Shown: positions 19,251 to 28,464 of the stretch, piece by piece
Position numbering within the stretch: the first letter of the stretch is position 1
Layout of the letters: each line of letters opens with the position of its first letter
Assembly: GCF_023715525.1 (NCBI RefSeq)
Contig: NZ_JAMBOG010000008.1
Location: 102,207-166,206 of the forward strand
Reading direction: 5' to 3'
DNA length: 64,000 nucleotides
Origin: Kocuria rosea
GTDB taxonomy: Bacteria; Actinomycetota; Actinomycetes; Actinomycetales; Micrococcaceae
Translations under genes and position numbers: made by a program
Notes under the pieces: generated by a model
What the model was told of the DNA's origin: nothing
The model's input: only the letters and a program-made list of their open reading frames with translations
The model's database searches: none

Positions 19251-20030
19251 ATGAGCACCCCCGCGCACGTGGACCGGCGACCGCCCTCCTTCGGCTCGAC
19301 CCGCGCCGACCTGTGGGTCCAGATCCTCCTCGTGCTCGGGGTGTCGCTGGGCGCCTCCGCGGTGTACGCGGTGATCTCCCTGGCCGAGGACCTCGCCCGG
19401 GGCCCGCTCGCCGAGGCGCAGGCGACCCTCAACCCGCCGCTGAGCATCCAACCCGTCTTCGACCTGCTCCGCCAGCTCGCCGGGATCGGCCTGGACCTCG
19501 TCCCGGTGCTGCTGGCCCTCTACCTGCTCGCCGGCTCGGCGGGGGCCCTGCGCACCGCCGCCCGGCGGATCGGGCTCGACGCGCGGATGCCCCTGTCGGA
19601 CCTCGGGCTGGGCGCCGTGCTGTTCCTGCTCATGGGCCTGGGCACGCTGGCCCTCTACGGGGCCGGGCGGGCCCTCGGCGTGACCGCCCAGGTCACGACC
19701 TCGGGCCTCGCCGAGCACTGGTGGACCGTGCCGGTCCTGCTGCTGTCCGCGCTGCGCCACGCGCTCGTGGAGGAGGTGGTGGTCGTCGCCTTCCTCGCGG
19801 ACCGGCTGACCCGCCTGGGCTGGCGCTGGCCGGCGGTGCTGGCGGCCACGGCCCTGCTCCGCGGCGTCTACCACGTCTACCAGGGGATCGGCCCGTTCCT
19901 GGGCAACGTGGTGATGGGCCTGGTCTTCGCGGAGCTCTACCGGCGCACCGGGCGGGTGATGCCCCTCGTCGTGGCGCACTTCCTGCTCGACGCCGTGGGC
20001 TTCCTCGGCAGCGCGTGGCTGCTGGGCTGA
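19251..20030 (+). CDS. CPBP-family intramembrane metalloprotease
   Basis: The 259-residue integral membrane protein has about six hydrophobic segments and the CPBP (CAAX protease and bacteriocin-processing) signature. This comprises a glutamate pair in HALVEEVVVVAFLADR near residue 165, a His in GVYHVYQG near 205 and HFLLDAVGF near 243. The first motif lacks the common Arg three residues after the Glu pair but has one later, which is a variant form. Roles of bacterial members are mostly unknown; some process peptides or prenylated proteins. Confidence 0.82.
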   Translation: MSTPAHVDRRPPSFGSTRADLWVQILLVLGVSLGASAVYAVISLAEDLARGPLAEAQATLNPPLSIQPVFDLLRQLAGIGLDLVPVLLALYLLAGSAGALRTAARRIGLDARMPLSDLGLGAVLFLLMGLGTLALYGAGRALGVTAQVTTSGLAEHWWTVPVLLLSALRHALVEEVVVVAFLADRLTRLGWRWPAVLAATALLRGVYHVYQGIGPFLGNVVMGLVFAELYRRTGRVMPLVVAHFLLDAVGFLGSAWLLG

Positions 20031-20055
20031 GCCCCGCCGCCCGGTCCGCGCGGGC

Positions 20056-20694
20056 TCAGATGGTGACGGGGCCGTCCGGGGTGGTGAACGTCACCGACAG
20101 CAGCCCCGGGGTCCCGTCCGGGTAGCGCCACTCGACCTCCACGTCCTGCAGCGCGGTCTCGACCGGCGCGCCCAGCCACTCGGTGACGCGCTCGGGAGCG
20201 CCCGCGATGCACATCCCGGCGAGGCCCACGTCCGTGATCCGGGCCTGCGAGGGGTGCATCTCCGGGGCCGAGTCGAAGCGCACCATGAACGGCAGCTGCG
20301 GATCCGCGATCAGGCCCATGACGCCGATCTGGTGCCACTGCAGGCAGCGCCCGTCCGGGAACACCCGGTGGCCGGCCACCGCCTCGCGGCCCAGCCGCCG
20401 CTCGAAGGGGGCGAGGTCGTCGACCTCCACGACCCAGCCCAGCCAGCCGCCGCCCGCCCGGGACCGGGCGCGCACCGCCTGGCCGAACGGCGCCTTCTCC
20501 GCCGCGGGGTGCTCGAGGACCTCCACGACCTCCACGTACTGGTGGTTGGTCAGCGGCAGGATCATGTTGCGGGTGCCGAAACGGGGGTGCACCCCGCCCT
20601 TGACCGGCTCGATCCCGAGCTGGTCCGCGATCCGCTCGGTGGTGGCGGCCAGACCCTCGGGGCGGCAGGCGTAGGACACGTGGTCGACTCTCAT
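20056..20694 (-). CDS. VOC-family (glyoxalase-like domain) protein
   Basis: The 212-residue protein begins VDHVSYACRPEGLAATTERI and has MILPLTNHQYVEVVEVLEHP, matching the glyoxalase-like domain group of the vicinal-oxygen-chelate superfamily. A second half-fold runs from about residue 120. Possible metal ligands are His 4 and the His/Glu in NHQYVEVVE. The substrate cannot be predicted. ATG 20694 is convergent with the CPBP gene and divergent from the riboswitch-controlled metYX operon. Confidence 0.8.
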   Translation of the reverse strand: MRVDHVSYACRPEGLAATTERIADQLGIEPVKGGVHPRFGTRNMILPLTNHQYVEVVEVLEHPAAEKAPFGQAVRARSRAGGGWLGWVVEVDDLAPFERRLGREAVAGHRVFPDGRCLQWHQIGVMGLIADPQLPFMVRFDSAPEMHPSQARITDVGLAGMCIAGAPERVTEWLGAPVETALQDVEVEWRYPDGTPGLLSVTFTTPDGPVTI

Positions 20695-20795
20695 GGGCAC
20701 ATCGTGGCACCGTGTGAGTTGCGTCTCCAAATCGGCCCGCGGCGCGCCCGGGGACCCCCGCGGGGCCCGGCGCCGGGCCCCGCGCCGGACCCGGC

Positions 20796-20825
20796 TTGAC
20801 GCCGTGTTCCCCGAATCCGGAGAAT
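20796..20825 (+). promoter_or_regulatory. Promoter of the metY-metX operon
   Basis: TTGACG (20796-20801) and GAGAAT (20820-20825) are spaced 18 bp apart. Initiation about 7 nt later would start the transcript at the first base pairs of the SAM riboswitch. Confidence 0.65.
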
Positions 20826-20832
20826 GTGGGCA

Positions 20833-20945
20833 GGTCATGAGCGCCAGCGTCCAAGCCCCAGCTAGCTGGCCGGCAACCCTCCACCGCGGTGGGGTGCCCT
20901 GGGTGAAGACCAGGCTCCTCGCGCCCGGCGAGGCAGCAAGCGCGG
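20833..20945 (+). ncRNA. SAM-IV riboswitch upstream of metY
   Basis: The sequence GGTCATGAGCGCCAGC..., the core CCGGCAACCCTCC, the following CGCGGTGGGGTGCCC and the return strand GAAGACC match the actinobacterial SAM-IV aptamer. The outer stem pairs GGTC (20833-20836) with GACC (20908-20911), and a further hairpin CTCG/CGAG lies downstream. SAM-IV binds S-adenosylmethionine and reduces expression of methionine genes. An 8-bp stem with arms 20957-20964 and 20982-20989 may be the expression platform before metY. Confidence 0.88.
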
Positions 20946-21026
20946 GTCCTCGGTGCCCGGCCGTTCCCCGGTTGCACCGCGACGGCCGGAGACCGGACCC
21001 CTGACTTTCCGCAAGGAGCTCACGGC

Positions 21027-22379
21027 ATGCCCGAGTCCCCCCTTCCCACGCCCGAGAACCCGGCCGGCTGGTCCTTCGAGACCAAGCAGATCCACGCCGG
21101 CCAGCGTCCCGACCCGGTCACCGGGTCCCGGGCCCTGCCGATCCACCAGACGACGTCCTTCGTGTTCCCCGACGCCCAGGCCGCCGCGGACCGCTTCGCG
21201 CTCGCGGAGCTCGGCCCGATCTACACCCGGATCGGCAACCCCACCACGGAGGTCGTGGAGAACCGCATCGCGGCGCTCGAGGGCGGGGTGGGGGCGCTCA
21301 TGCTCGGCTCGGGGCAGGCGGCCACGACGTTCGCGGTGCTCAACGTCGCCGGCGCGGGGGACCACGTCGTGGCGAGCCCCAGCCTGTACGGCGGGTCGTT
21401 CAACCTCTTCAAGTTCACCCTGGCCAAGCTCGGCATCGAGACGACGTTCGTCGACGACCCGGACGCCCCCGAGGCGTGGCGGCGGGCGGTGCGCCCGAAC
21501 ACCAAGGTCTTCTACGCCGAGACCATCCCCAACCCGCGCAACGACGTCCTCGACATCGAGACCGTCGCGGGGATCGCCCACGAGAGCGAGGTCCCCCTCG
21601 TCGTGGACAACACGGTGGCGACCCCCTACCTGGTGCGGCCCCTCGAGTGGGGCGCCGACGTCGTGGTGCACTCGGCCACCAAGTTCCTCGGCGGCCACGG
21701 CACGGCCATCGGCGGGTTCATCGTGGACTCCGGCAACTTCGACTACGGCCGCTACCCCGACCGGTTCCCCGGCTTCAACCTCCCCGACGAGTCCTACGCC
21801 GGGCTCGTCTACGCCCAGGCGCTCGGCGCCGACGGCCCCTTCGGGGCCAACCTCTCCTACGTCCTCAAGGCCCGGGTGCAGCTGCTGCGCGACCTCGGCC
21901 CGGCGATCTCCCCGTTCAACGCGTTCCTCATCGAGCAGGGGATCGAGACCCTGTCCCTGCGCATGGAGCGCCACGTGGCCAACGCCGGGACGGTCGCCCG
22001 GTGGCTGGAGGCTCGCGAGGACGTGCGCTCCGTGTCCTGGGCGGGCCTGGAGTCCTCGCCGTGGCACGAGCGGGCCCGCAAGTACGCGCCGAAGGGCGCC
22101 GGGTCCGTCCTGGGCTTCGTGCTCGAGGGCGGCCGCGAGGCCGGTGCCGCGTTCGTGGACGCCCTGAGCCTGCACTCCAACGTCGCGAACATCGGCGACG
22201 TCCGCTCGCTCGTCATCCACCCGGCGTCGACGACGCACAGCCAGCTCCTGCCGGAGGAGCAGCTCGGAGCCGGGGTGGAGCCCGGTTTCGTGCGCCTGTC
22301 CGTGGGCCTGGAGAACGTCGAGGACATCCTCGCCGACCTCGAGCAGGGCTTCGCGGCCGCGGCCGGGGCCCAGGAGTGA
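21027..22379 (+). CDS. metY: O-acetylhomoserine aminocarboxypropyltransferase (sulfhydrylase)
   Basis: The 450-residue PLP enzyme joins O-acetylhomoserine and sulfide to give homocysteine. The Cys/Met-metabolism PLP family is clear from [24 protein letters not shown] and the cofactor Lys near residue 219 in [11 protein letters not shown]. The length near 430-450 and [11 protein letters not shown]-terminus favour MetY over MetB. ATG 21027 follows GCAAGGAGCTC. It is under the SAM-IV riboswitch and translationally coupled to metX by a 4-bp overlap. Confidence 0.94.
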   Translation: MPESPLPTPENPAGWSFETKQIHAGQRPDPVTGSRALPIHQTTSFVFPDAQAAADRFALAELGPIYTRIGNPTTEVVENRIAALEGGVGALMLGSGQAATTFAVLNVAGAGDHVVASPSLYGGSFNLFKFTLAKLGIETTFVDDPDAPEAWRRAVRPNTKVFYAETIPNPRNDVLDIETVAGIAHESEVPLVVDNTVATPYLVRPLEWGADVVVHSATKFLGGHGTAIGGFIVDSGNFDYGRYPDRFPGFNLPDESYAGLVYAQALGADGPFGANLSYVLKARVQLLRDLGPAISPFNAFLIEQGIETLSLRMERHVANAGTVARWLEAREDVRSVSWAGLESSPWHERARKYAPKGAGSVLGFVLEGGREAGAAFVDALSLHSNVANIGDVRSLVIHPASTTHSQLLPEEQLGAGVEPGFVRLSVGLENVEDILADLEQGFAAAAGAQE

Positions 22380-23560
22380 CCGTGACGGTGCTGCGCGGGC
22401 TCGGCGCGGGGACCCCCGTCCGGGAGGACGGGGTGGCGCGCCACGCCGAGATCGGGACGCTCGAGCTGGAGTCGGGCCACCGGCTGCCCGAGGTGCGGCT
22501 GGCCTACGAGACGTGGGGCACCCTCGCCCCGGACGGCTCCAACGCCGTGCTCGTCGAGCACTCCCTCACGGGGGACGCACACGTGGCCGCGGGCCGGGCC
22601 CGTCCCGGGGCGTCCGAGGCCGAGCGGCGCGCCGCCGAGAGCGCGGGGTGGTGGGAGGGCCTCGTGGGCCCCGGCGCCGCCATCGACACCGACCGCTACT
22701 TCGTGGTCTGCGCGAACATCGTGGGCGGCTGCTACGGGTCCACGGGCCCGGCCAGCCCCGCGCCGCCGAGCGTGGACCCCGAGCGGCGGCCCTGGGGCTC
22801 GCGCTTCCCCATGGTCACCATCCGCGACACCGTGCACGCCGAGGCGGCCCTCGCCGACGCCCTCGGCGTCGAGGCCTGGCGCCTGGTCATCGGCGGGTCC
22901 ATGGGCGGGGCGCGGGCCCTGGAGTGGGCCGTGACCTACCCGGACCGGGTCCGGGCGTGCGCCGTGATCGCGGCCTGCGCGCAGTCCAGCGCCGAGCAGA
23001 TCGCCTGGGGCCAGGCCCAGAACCTCGCGATCCGCCAGGACCCGGACTTCCGCGGCGGCGACTACTACGACGGGCCCCTCCCCGCGGCCGGCCTCGGCCT
23101 GGCCCGGCGGATCGCCCACATCACGTACCGCTCCGCGGCCGAGCTGCACCACCGGTTCGGGCGCACGCCCCAGGGCGAGGAGCACGTGATCGGCGCCACG
23201 GCCGCCGAGCGCGGGCGCTACCAGGTGGAGAGCTACCTCGACCACCAGGCGTCCAAGCTCGCGGGCCGCTTCGACGCGAACGCGTACCTGGCCGTCAACG
23301 AGGCGCTGATGTCCCACGACGTCGCCCGGGGCCGCGGCACGCTCGAGGAGGCCCTGTCCGTCAGCTCGTGCGAGTGGCTCGTGGCCGCCGTGGACTCCGA
23401 CCGGCTGTACCTGCCGCACGAGTCGGACGTGCTCGCCGCCGCCCTGCCGGGCCGGGTCCGCCGGCGCACCCTGACGTCCCCGTCCGGGCACGACGGCTTC
23501 CTCCTCGAGTCCCCGCAGCTCGGGAAGCTGCTCGTCGAGACGGTCCTGCGGGAGGCCTGA
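22376..23560 (+). CDS. metX: Homoserine O-acetyltransferase
   Basis: The 394-residue alpha/beta-hydrolase-fold enzyme makes O-acetylhomoserine, the substrate of the preceding gene. The nucleophile Ser is near residue 175 in IGGSMGGARALEW, the Asp near 340 in DSDRLYLP and the His near 371 in GHDGFLLE. NIVGGCYGSTGP and SSAEQIAWGQAQ are MetX hallmarks. The start is GTG 22376, whose GTGA overlaps the metY stop; in-frame GTGs at 22382 and 22388 are alternatives. It forms a two-gene methionine operon with metY. Confidence 0.94.
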   Translation: MTVTVLRGLGAGTPVREDGVARHAEIGTLELESGHRLPEVRLAYETWGTLAPDGSNAVLVEHSLTGDAHVAAGRARPGASEAERRAAESAGWWEGLVGPGAAIDTDRYFVVCANIVGGCYGSTGPASPAPPSVDPERRPWGSRFPMVTIRDTVHAEAALADALGVEAWRLVIGGSMGGARALEWAVTYPDRVRACAVIAACAQSSAEQIAWGQAQNLAIRQDPDFRGGDYYDGPLPAAGLGLARRIAHITYRSAAELHHRFGRTPQGEEHVIGATAAERGRYQVESYLDHQASKLAGRFDANAYLAVNEALMSHDVARGRGTLEEALSVSSCEWLVAAVDSDRLYLPHESDVLAAALPGRVRRRTLTSPSGHDGFLLESPQLGKLLVETVLREA

Positions 23561-23602
23561 GCCGGTCCTGCCCGCCGGGCGCCGCCGTCGGGGCCCGGGT
23601 GG

Positions 23603-23608
23603 CACACT
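23603..23608 (+). promoter_or_regulatory. -10 box of the esterase gene, leaderless type
   Basis: CACACT ends 6 nt before the ATG at 23615, with no Shine-Dalgarno between. Confidence 0.45.
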
Positions 23609-23614
23609 GGTGCC

Positions 23615-24268
23615 ATGACCGACGCCCCCGCCCCGACCGCCGCCCCCTTCGCCGTCTGGAGCAACGACGCCGACGCCCGCCCCGGCACGCCCCTGCTCGT
23701 GCTGCTGCACGGGTACGGCTCGCACGAGCGCGACCTCATGGGCCTCGTGCCCGCCCTGCCCGCGCAGTTCAGCGTCGCGTCGCTGCGGGCGCCGCAGCCG
23801 GTCCAGCTCGGCTACCAGTGGTTCCCGCTGTCCGCGGACCTCGGCTTCTCGCTGGAGCGGGTGCTCGAGGCCGTGGCCCCGGTGGCCGCCTGGCTGCGCG
23901 AGCGCGCGGCCGAGCACTCCAGCATCACGCTGCTCGGCTTCTCCCAGGGCATGGCCATGGCCACGTCCCTGGCCCGGCACATGCCCGGGGAGATCGCGGC
24001 CGTGGTGGGCCTGTCCGGGTTCGTGGTCCCGGGGGAGCACCCGCTGTTCGCCGACGAGCGGCTGCGGGAGCAGCGCCTGCCGATGTTCTGGGGCCGGGAC
24101 CCGCAGGACCCCGTCATCCCACCGGAGCTCGTGGACGCCACCGCCGAGTGGGCGCTGGAGCACGCCGACGTCATGAAGGTCCACTACACCGGGGTGGGCC
24201 ACGGCGTCAGCCCCCAGGAGCTCGGCCACGTCGGCGAGTACCTCACCCAGGTGGTGCTGCGGGGCTGA
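23615..24268 (+). CDS. Alpha/beta hydrolase, phospholipase/carboxylesterase family
   Basis: The 217-residue serine hydrolase resembles the carboxylesterase/acyl-protein thioesterase-like group. It shows LLHGYGSHERDLMGL (oxyanion-hole region) near residue 31, the nucleophile elbow GFSQGMAMA near 109, an Asp in GRDPQDPVIP near 165, and the His in GVGHGVS near 193. It has no signal peptide, so it should be cytosolic. The natural substrate is not predictable. It is convergent with the S4-domain gene, whose stop lies 15 bp beyond. Confidence 0.85.
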   Translation: MTDAPAPTAAPFAVWSNDADARPGTPLLVLLHGYGSHERDLMGLVPALPAQFSVASLRAPQPVQLGYQWFPLSADLGFSLERVLEAVAPVAAWLRERAAEHSSITLLGFSQGMAMATSLARHMPGEIAAVVGLSGFVVPGEHPLFADERLREQRLPMFWGRDPQDPVIPPELVDATAEWALEHADVMKVHYTGVGHGVSPQELGHVGEYLTQVVLRG

Positions 24269-24283
24269 GCCGCCCGGCCGGGC

Positions 24284-24529
24284 TCAGTCCCGGGCCGTGA
24301 TGCGCACGGAGGTCCCGTGGGCGCTGACCACGTCCCCCGCGTGCAGCTGGCGGCCGCGGCGCGTCTCGACCTCCCCGTTCACCCGGACCCGGCCCTCCTC
24401 GACGAGGGACCGCGCGTGGGCGCCGTCCTCGGCGAGGTTCGCCAGCTTCAGCGCCTGGCCGAGCCGGATCATCCCGTCCCGGATCTCCAGGTCCTCGGGC
24501 GTGCCGTGCTGCTGCGGTGGTGTCGTCAT
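24284..24529 (-). CDS. Small S4-domain RNA-binding protein (YbcJ-like)
   Basis: The 81-residue protein is essentially one S4 RNA-binding domain: IRLGQALKLANLAEDGAHA, SLVEEGRVRVNGEVETRRGR and LHAGDVV are the S4 alpha-L motif and following strands. It resembles the stand-alone YbcJ/RlbA type, which binds structured RNA, possibly the ribosome. The start is ATG 24529. GACAAT lies 6 nt before it on the minus strand, suggesting a leaderless transcript divergent from glyS. Confidence 0.86.
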   Translation of the reverse strand: MTTPPQQHGTPEDLEIRDGMIRLGQALKLANLAEDGAHARSLVEEGRVRVNGEVETRRGRQLHAGDVVSAHGTSVRITARD

Positions 24530-24535
24530 GGCCCC

Positions 24536-24541
24536 ATTGTC
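24536..24541 (-). promoter_or_regulatory. -10 box of the S4-domain gene, leaderless type
   Basis: GACAAT on the minus strand lies 6 nt before the ATG at 24529 and no ribosome binding site is visible. Confidence 0.45.
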
Positions 24542-24660
24542 CCAGCCTCCCGCAGTGCTGCGCACCCGGCTCCGCACCCGGTGCCGGCGTCCCCGCCGGG
24601 GTCTGCGCCGTCCCGGGGCCCCCCGCCCCGGCCCGGTCCGCGGGTGCCGCGGTAATTGGC

Positions 24661-24696
24661 TACCCTGGGGCGAGGACGTCGCCCGCGGCGTCCTCG
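24661..24696 (+). promoter_or_regulatory. glyS -10 box and 5' leader hairpin
   Basis: TACCCT (24661-24666) is a candidate -10 box. About 5 nt later the perfect 8-bp stem CGAGGACG/CGTCCTCG (24671-24678 with 24689-24696) would form the very 5' end of the mRNA, 110 nt before the glyS start. No T-box signature was seen. Confidence 0.45.
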
Positions 24697-24805
24697 TTCG
24701 TGACGGCCGACGCAGGCCGCGCCCTCGGCGGCCGACCCGCCGAGCCCGCAACCCACCACGCACGTCCGCAGCCGGCGGTCGGGCGAGAACCTGGAGTGAA
24801 CCCAC

Positions 24806-26188
24806 ATGGCCCCCAAATCCACGTTGGACAACGTCATCTCGCTGGCCAAGCGCCGCGGTTTCGTGTTCCAGGCGGGTGAGATCTACGGCGGTTCCCGCTC
24901 CGCCTGGGACTACGGGCCCCTCGGTGCGGAGCTCAAGGAGAACATCAAGCGCGAGTGGTGGCAGACCTTCGTGCGCGGGCGCGAGGACATGGTCGGCCTC
25001 GACTCCTCGATCATCCTGCCCAAGGCCGTGTGGGAGGCCTCCGGGCACGTCGCGACGTTCACCGACCCGCTCGTCGAGTGCCTCTCCTGCCACAAGCGCG
25101 CCCGCCAGGACCACCTGATCGAGGCCTTCGAGGAGAAGAAGGGCCGCGCCCCCGAGAACGGGATGTCCGAGATCCCCTGCCCCAACTGCGGCACCAAGGG
25201 CCAGTGGACCGAGCCCCAGCAGTTCTCCGGCCTGATGAAGACCTTCCTCGGCCCGGTCGACAACGCCGAGGGCCTGCACTACCTGCGCCCCGAGACCGCC
25301 CAGGGCATCTTCGTGAACTTCAACAACGTGGTGACGACCTCCCGCAAGAAGCCGCCGTTCGGCATCGGGCAGATCGGGAAGGCGTTCCGCAACGAGATCA
25401 CCCCCGGCAACTTCATCTTCCGCACCCGCGAGTTCGAGCAGATGGAGATCGAGTACTTCACGCACCCGGCGGAGGCGCAGCACTGGTTCGACGAGTGGGT
25501 CGAGGCCTGCTGGTGCTGGTTCACGGACCTGGGCATCGACCCGGACCACATGCGCCGCTTCGACGTGCCGAAGGAGGACCGCGCGCACTACTCGGCGGGC
25601 ACCATCGACATCGAGTACAGGTTCGGCTTCCAGGGCAACCCCTGGGGCGAGCTCATGGGCGTGGCCAACCGCACCGACTACGACCTCGGCGTGCACAACG
25701 AGCACTCCAACGCGGACCTGAGCTACTTCGACCAGCAGACCAACGAGCGCTACGTGCCCCACGTGATCGAGCCGTCGTTCGGCCTGACCCGCTCGATGAT
25801 GGCCTTCCTCGTGGACGCCTACACCGAGGACGAGGCCCCCAACGCCAAGGGCGGGGTGGACAAGCGCACCGTCCTCAAGCTGGACCCGCGCCTGGCCCCC
25901 GTCAAGGCCGCGGTGCTGCCGCTGTCCCGCAACGAGGACCTCTCGCCCAAGGCGCGCGACCTCGGCGCGGAGCTGCGCCGGAACTGGAACATCGACTTCG
26001 ACGACTCCGGGGCGATCGGCCGCCGCTACCGCCGCCAGGACGAGATCGGCACCCCGTTCTGCATCACGGTGGACTTCGACACCCTCGAGGACCAGGCCGT
26101 CACCATCCGGGAGCGGGACGCCATGACGCAGGAGCGCGTGGCCCTGGACCAGGTCAAGTCCTACCTCGCCGGGAAGCTCGCGCGCTGA
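24806..26188 (+). CDS. glyS: Glycyl-tRNA synthetase (alpha2 type)
   Basis: The 460-residue class II synthetase charges tRNA-Gly. [16 protein letters not shown] near residue 24 is the GlyRS signature. Motif 2 is at [25 protein letters not shown] near 190, and motif 3 near 330 ([14 protein letters not shown]). A Cys-rich zinc-like segment ([12 protein letters not shown] ... IPCPNCG) lies at about 92-135. The C-terminal anticodon-binding domain runs from about residue 360. Single-chain GlyRS is normal in actinobacteria. ATG 24806 has TGGAG 8 nt upstream, and a GNAT gene overlaps its stop. Confidence 0.96.
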   Translation: MAPKSTLDNVISLAKRRGFVFQAGEIYGGSRSAWDYGPLGAELKENIKREWWQTFVRGREDMVGLDSSIILPKAVWEASGHVATFTDPLVECLSCHKRARQDHLIEAFEEKKGRAPENGMSEIPCPNCGTKGQWTEPQQFSGLMKTFLGPVDNAEGLHYLRPETAQGIFVNFNNVVTTSRKKPPFGIGQIGKAFRNEITPGNFIFRTREFEQMEIEYFTHPAEAQHWFDEWVEACWCWFTDLGIDPDHMRRFDVPKEDRAHYSAGTIDIEYRFGFQGNPWGELMGVANRTDYDLGVHNEHSNADLSYFDQQTNERYVPHVIEPSFGLTRSMMAFLVDAYTEDEAPNAKGGVDKRTVLKLDPRLAPVKAAVLPLSRNEDLSPKARDLGAELRRNWNIDFDDSGAIGRRYRRQDEIGTPFCITVDFDTLEDQAVTIRERDAMTQERVALDQVKSYLAGKLAR

Positions 26189-27168
26189 TGGGCGGGCCGG
26201 GCAACCTCGTGATCCGTCCCTGGCGGGACGGCGACGACCTGCGCCTGCTCGAGGTGTGGCCGGACCCGGAGACCGCCACCGCCGCGCAGTTCCGGGCCAC
26301 GCTCGGCCCCGACGGCGACGCCCCGTGGTCCCGCACGCTCGTGGCGGAGGACTCCGGCGTGCCGATCGCCGCCGGCACGGTCCGCGAGTCGGCGCTGCAC
26401 CCGCTGCGGCTGTGGGCGTGGGTCGAGGTGGCCCCCGACCGCCGCGGCGAGGGCCTCGGCCGGGCCCTGCTGGAGCGCCTGCGCGCGGAGGCGGCCGCCG
26501 CGCCGTCGGGCGTGCGGGCCCTGCGCACCAAGGTGGCCCCCGGCTCGGCGGGCGAGCGGTTCGCGCGCGCCGCCGGGCTGGGGCCCGTGCAGCTCTCCCG
26601 CGTGGTGCGCGTCGAGCCCGGGGCGCTGCCGCTGCGCCCGCTGCGGGAGCACGCCGACGGGACCCCCGCCCAGGCGGTGCAGGACCTCGCGACCGGCTCC
26701 GTGGAGCTCACCCGGGTGCTGTGGGAGTTCTACCGCGCGGTCCACGGCTGGGACGACCCGGCCGACCTGCCGGTCGGACGGGTGAACCAGCTCTTCCTCT
26801 CCGACGCGGCCCACGCGTTCGGGGCCGTGGTGCTGCGCAACGGCGTGGCGCCGGGGGAGCGCGGGCGGATCTCCGCCTTCGCCGTGAGCTACCGCCCGCT
26901 CGAGCTCGACGCCGCGCCCGGGGCCGGGCCCGCCGAGGCCCCCGCCGACGCCCCGGCGAACGTGCTCCTCGGCTGGGCGCCGGGTGATTCCGCGGCCGGA
27001 CCGGCCGTCGAGCAGCTGCTCGCGCTGCTGGTCCACGACCACCCGGTGCAGTTCCAGGTGGACGGGTCGATGGAGCCGCTGACCGCCGTCGCCGACAACC
27101 TCCTGGCCGCCGGCGTCGCGTCGGTCGTCGAAACCACCGTGGTCCTCGCGGAGCCCGCCGGCTCCTGA
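26188..27168 (+). CDS. GNAT-family N-acetyltransferase
   Basis: The 326-residue protein has an N-terminal GNAT domain beginning LVIRPWRDGDDLRLLEVW, with the acetyl-CoA loop VEVAPDRRGEGLGRALLERL near residues 77-96. A second, degenerate GNAT-like half follows to the C-terminus, so it may be a tandem GNAT. The substrate is unknown. The ATG at 26188 overlaps the glyS stop by one base (TGATG), so it is probably co-translated with glyS. Confidence 0.8.
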   Translation: MGGPGNLVIRPWRDGDDLRLLEVWPDPETATAAQFRATLGPDGDAPWSRTLVAEDSGVPIAAGTVRESALHPLRLWAWVEVAPDRRGEGLGRALLERLRAEAAAAPSGVRALRTKVAPGSAGERFARAAGLGPVQLSRVVRVEPGALPLRPLREHADGTPAQAVQDLATGSVELTRVLWEFYRAVHGWDDPADLPVGRVNQLFLSDAAHAFGAVVLRNGVAPGERGRISAFAVSYRPLELDAAPGAGPAEAPADAPANVLLGWAPGDSAAGPAVEQLLALLVHDHPVQFQVDGSMEPLTAVADNLLAAGVASVVETTVVLAEPAGS

Positions 27169-27238
27169 GCCGCCCCCCCGGGCCCCGCCCCGCCGCCTGC
27201 GGGGCGGGGCCGGGGACTTGCGGTGTGCCCGTCCGTGA

Positions 27239-27244
27239 GAGAAT
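27239..27244 (+). promoter_or_regulatory. -10 box of the dus gene, leaderless type
   Basis: GAGAAT ends 6 nt before GTG 27251, and there is no Shine-Dalgarno. Confidence 0.45.
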
Positions 27245-27250
27245 GCCCCG

Positions 27251-28432
27251 GTGATGGACACCCGTACCGAGAACCCGCCCGCGAAGCTCGACCTTCCGCC
27301 CCTGCACCTGGGGAAGCTGACGATCGACGTCCCGGTCGTGCTCGCGCCCATGGCCGGGGTGACCAACAAGGCGTTCCGCCGGCTGTGCCGGGAGTACGGC
27401 GGCGGGCTCTACGTCACCGAGATGGTCACCGCCCGCGCCCTCGTGGAGCGCCGCCCCGAGTCCATGCGGATCATCGACCACGACCCGGACGAGGTCCCGC
27501 GCTCCATCCAGATCTACGGGGTGGACGCGGTCAACGTCGGCAGGGCCGTGCGCATGGTCGTCGAGGAGGACCGCGCCGACCACGTCGATCTCAACTTCGG
27601 CTGCCCCGTGCCCAAGGTCACCAAGCGCGGCGGCGGCTCCGCCCTGCCCTGGAAGACCGACCTGTTCACCGCCATCGTGCGCACCGCGGTCGAGGAGGCC
27701 TCCCGCGGCGGCGTTCCCGTGACCGTGAAGATGCGCAAGGGCATCGACGACGACCACCTCACCTTCCTGGAGGCCGGGCGGATCGCCCGCGACCACGGCG
27801 TGGCCGCGGTCGCCCTGCACGGACGGACCCTGGAGCAGCACTACTCCGGGACCGCGGACTGGGACGCGATCGCCCGGCTGCGCGAGGCCCTGCCCGACGT
27901 GCCCGTGCTCGGCAACGGCGACATCTGGAGCGCCGAGGACGCCGTGCGCATGGTCGAGCAGACCGGGGTGGACGGCGTCGTGATCGGCCGCGGCTGCCAG
28001 GGCCGGCCCTGGCTGTTCGGGGACCTGCAGGCCGCCTTCGAGGGCCGCCCCGACCGGTTCCGCCCCGGCGTGGCCGACGTCGCCCGCACGATCTACCGGC
28101 ACGCGGAGCTGCTCGTCGAGATGTTCGGCGACGAGGGCAAGGGCCTGCGCGACATCCGCAAGCACGTGGCCTGGTACTTCAAGGGCTACCCCGTGGGCGG
28201 GGAGCTGCGCGCGCGCATGGCGCAGGTCCCGGACCTGGCCACCCTCCGGGAGCTGCTGGCCGAGCTGGACCTGGACCTGGGCTACCCGGGCGACGCGGTC
28301 GAGGGACCCCGCGGCCGCGCGGGCTCCCCGAAGCGCCCGCACCTGCCGGACGGCTGGCTCGCCTCCCGCGAGCTCGGCGACGCCGAGCGGCTGGGCCTGT
28401 CCGCCGCCGAGCTCGACGTCTCCGGCGGCTGA
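27251..28432 (+). CDS. dus: tRNA-dihydrouridine synthase
   Basis: The 393-residue flavoenzyme reduces uridines in the tRNA D-loop. FMN-binding and catalytic motifs are APMAGVTNKAFRRL near residue 33, NFGCPVPKVTKRGGGSA with the catalytic Cys near 117, HGRTLEQHYSGTADW near 190 and NGDIWSAEDA near 222. It fits the nifR3/DusB-like branch. GTG 27251 and ATG 27254 are adjacent starts; GTG is chosen from its -10 spacing. The gene leads a dus-dgt pair. Confidence 0.93.
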   Translation: MMDTRTENPPAKLDLPPLHLGKLTIDVPVVLAPMAGVTNKAFRRLCREYGGGLYVTEMVTARALVERRPESMRIIDHDPDEVPRSIQIYGVDAVNVGRAVRMVVEEDRADHVDLNFGCPVPKVTKRGGGSALPWKTDLFTAIVRTAVEEASRGGVPVTVKMRKGIDDDHLTFLEAGRIARDHGVAAVALHGRTLEQHYSGTADWDAIARLREALPDVPVLGNGDIWSAEDAVRMVEQTGVDGVVIGRGCQGRPWLFGDLQAAFEGRPDRFRPGVADVARTIYRHAELLVEMFGDEGKGLRDIRKHVAWYFKGYPVGGELRARMAQVPDLATLRELLAELDLDLGYPGDAVEGPRGRAGSPKRPHLPDGWLASRELGDAERLGLSAAELDVSGG

Positions 28433-28464
28433 GCGCCGGTGGCCACCGAATGAGAGGACCGGGC

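Noticed and set aside
24667..24805. T-box leader before glyS
   Set aside because: No T-box sequence or specifier/antiterminator layout is visible; only a simple 5' hairpin is seen.
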